From Alishewanella tabrizica (lineage in GTDB: Bacteria > Pseudomonadota > Gammaproteobacteria > Enterobacterales > Alteromonadaceae), in the NCBI RefSeq assembly GCF_014652375.1, contig NZ_BMYR01000012.1, positions 1 to 64,000 on the forward strand: a stretch of 64,000 nucleotides of DNA, written 5' to 3'. The notes beneath the pieces were generated by a model. It was not told where the DNA came from, ran no database searches, and saw nothing but the letters and a program-made list of their open reading frames with translations. Positions 63,787 through 64,000 of the stretch are shown here, piece by piece (positions within the stretch are counted from its first letter, which is position 1; the number at the start of each line of letters is the position of its first letter). Made by a program: the position numbers and the translations under genes.

Positions 63787-64000
63787 TCATTTTACGTTAT
63801 TCTTAGGATCTTTGGGCGGTTGATTGCTGCTATTTAATACATGATTTTCTTCATCATAACGTCCTTTCAGCTCATCTTTTACCGTTTTGTGCCATAACGG
63901 TACACCAATAAAATAGCCTGCGCGACCAATAGTATGTGCTGCTATGGGCGATGTTAATGTGGTAAATGCCATCACGGCCAACGCTTTAAGCGTGACACTG
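63787..64000 (-). CDS. C-terminal part of a second MnhG/PhaG-like antiporter subunit (partial)
   Basis: The open frame runs past the end of the window at 64000. Its visible ~70 residues match the last helix and tail of MnhG subunits: MAFTTLTSPIAAHTIGRAGYFIGVPLWHKTVKDEL. It differs from the MrpG encoded at 63320 (APVSAHMLIKTALHH at the equivalent place), so it belongs to a second Mrp-type system or a divergent paralogue. It is transcribed towards the first operon. The 5' part is missing from the window. Confidence 0.78.
   Translation of the reverse strand, partial: SVTLKALAVMAFTTLTSPIAAHTIGRAGYFIGVPLWHKTVKDELKGRYDEENHVLNSSNQPPKDPKNNVK

Overview
This window looks like chromosomal DNA from a gammaproteobacterium close to the Alteromonadales (Rheinheimera/Alishewanella-like, by inference). 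The backbone order is the classic gammaproteobacterial one: recG, spoT, rpoZ and gmk on one side, and yicC, rph, pyrE, dgkA, slmA, dut, coaBC, radC, rpmB, rpmG and mutM on the other. In E. coli these blocks lie near each other. Here they are pushed apart by about 17 kb of accessory DNA. I see no rRNA, tRNA, CRISPR array, integrase or intact transposase.

Layout. 1-1140: a gene-poor array of short repeats (core GGTATCTGACCCCGAAGG) with four copies of a terminator-like hairpin and a BON-domain lipoprotein gene truncated where the repeats begin. 1150-3173: type IV pilin pilA and a PglL-like pilin O-oligosaccharyltransferase, separated by a terminator. 3483-7877: a tight five-gene operon, pxpA-pxpB-pxpC, a D-glutamate cyclase C-terminal-type protein, and a D-amino acid aminotransferase. 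A separate gene for the other cyclase half (DUF1445) lies at 9474-10259, beyond a GAF-GGDEF diguanylate cyclase. 10328-16756: recG, ridA, spoT, rpoZ, gmk and a DUF4442 protein. 17012-19981: a large beta-propeller/GGDEF sensor.

20171-33748 is the accessory island. It holds three generations of a WYL-regulator (CapW/BrxR-like) locus: an intact one at 28481-30384, an internally deleted copy at 20171-20760 and a short scar near 30600. Other contents are three unassigned proteins (83, 348 and 143 aa; the 348-aa one carries a macrodomain-like GGGAFGN motif), a desaturase/reductase pair, hipBA, a DUF4143 ATPase with a striking duplicated operator, a 7-bp tandem repeat, a divergent C5-methyltransferase/restriction endonuclease pair and a dead rhuM gene.

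33751-41773 is the conserved housekeeping block. 41786-46886 holds envelope and ion-handling genes: an Omp85-like barrel, an MscS channel, a DUF432 protein and MgtE behind a structured leader. 47026-51009 is an operon of a periplasmic binding-like protein, an outer-membrane barrel and a GGDEF-EAL protein. 51053-55096 is a TPP-riboswitch-controlled thiamine uptake and salvage operon (TonB receptor, YkoF-like protein, PnuT, kinase). A small HTH gene and a periplasmic S9 oligopeptidase follow. 57853-63709 is a complete six-gene group-2 Mrp Na+/H+ antiporter operon with fused MrpAB. It converges on the end of a second MnhG-like gene that runs off the window.

The strongest candidates for undescribed biology are the duplicated WYL locus with its conserved palindrome and unassigned proteins, and the D-glutamate/5-oxoproline gene set in which both halves of the eukaryotic D-glutamate cyclase occur as separate genes.
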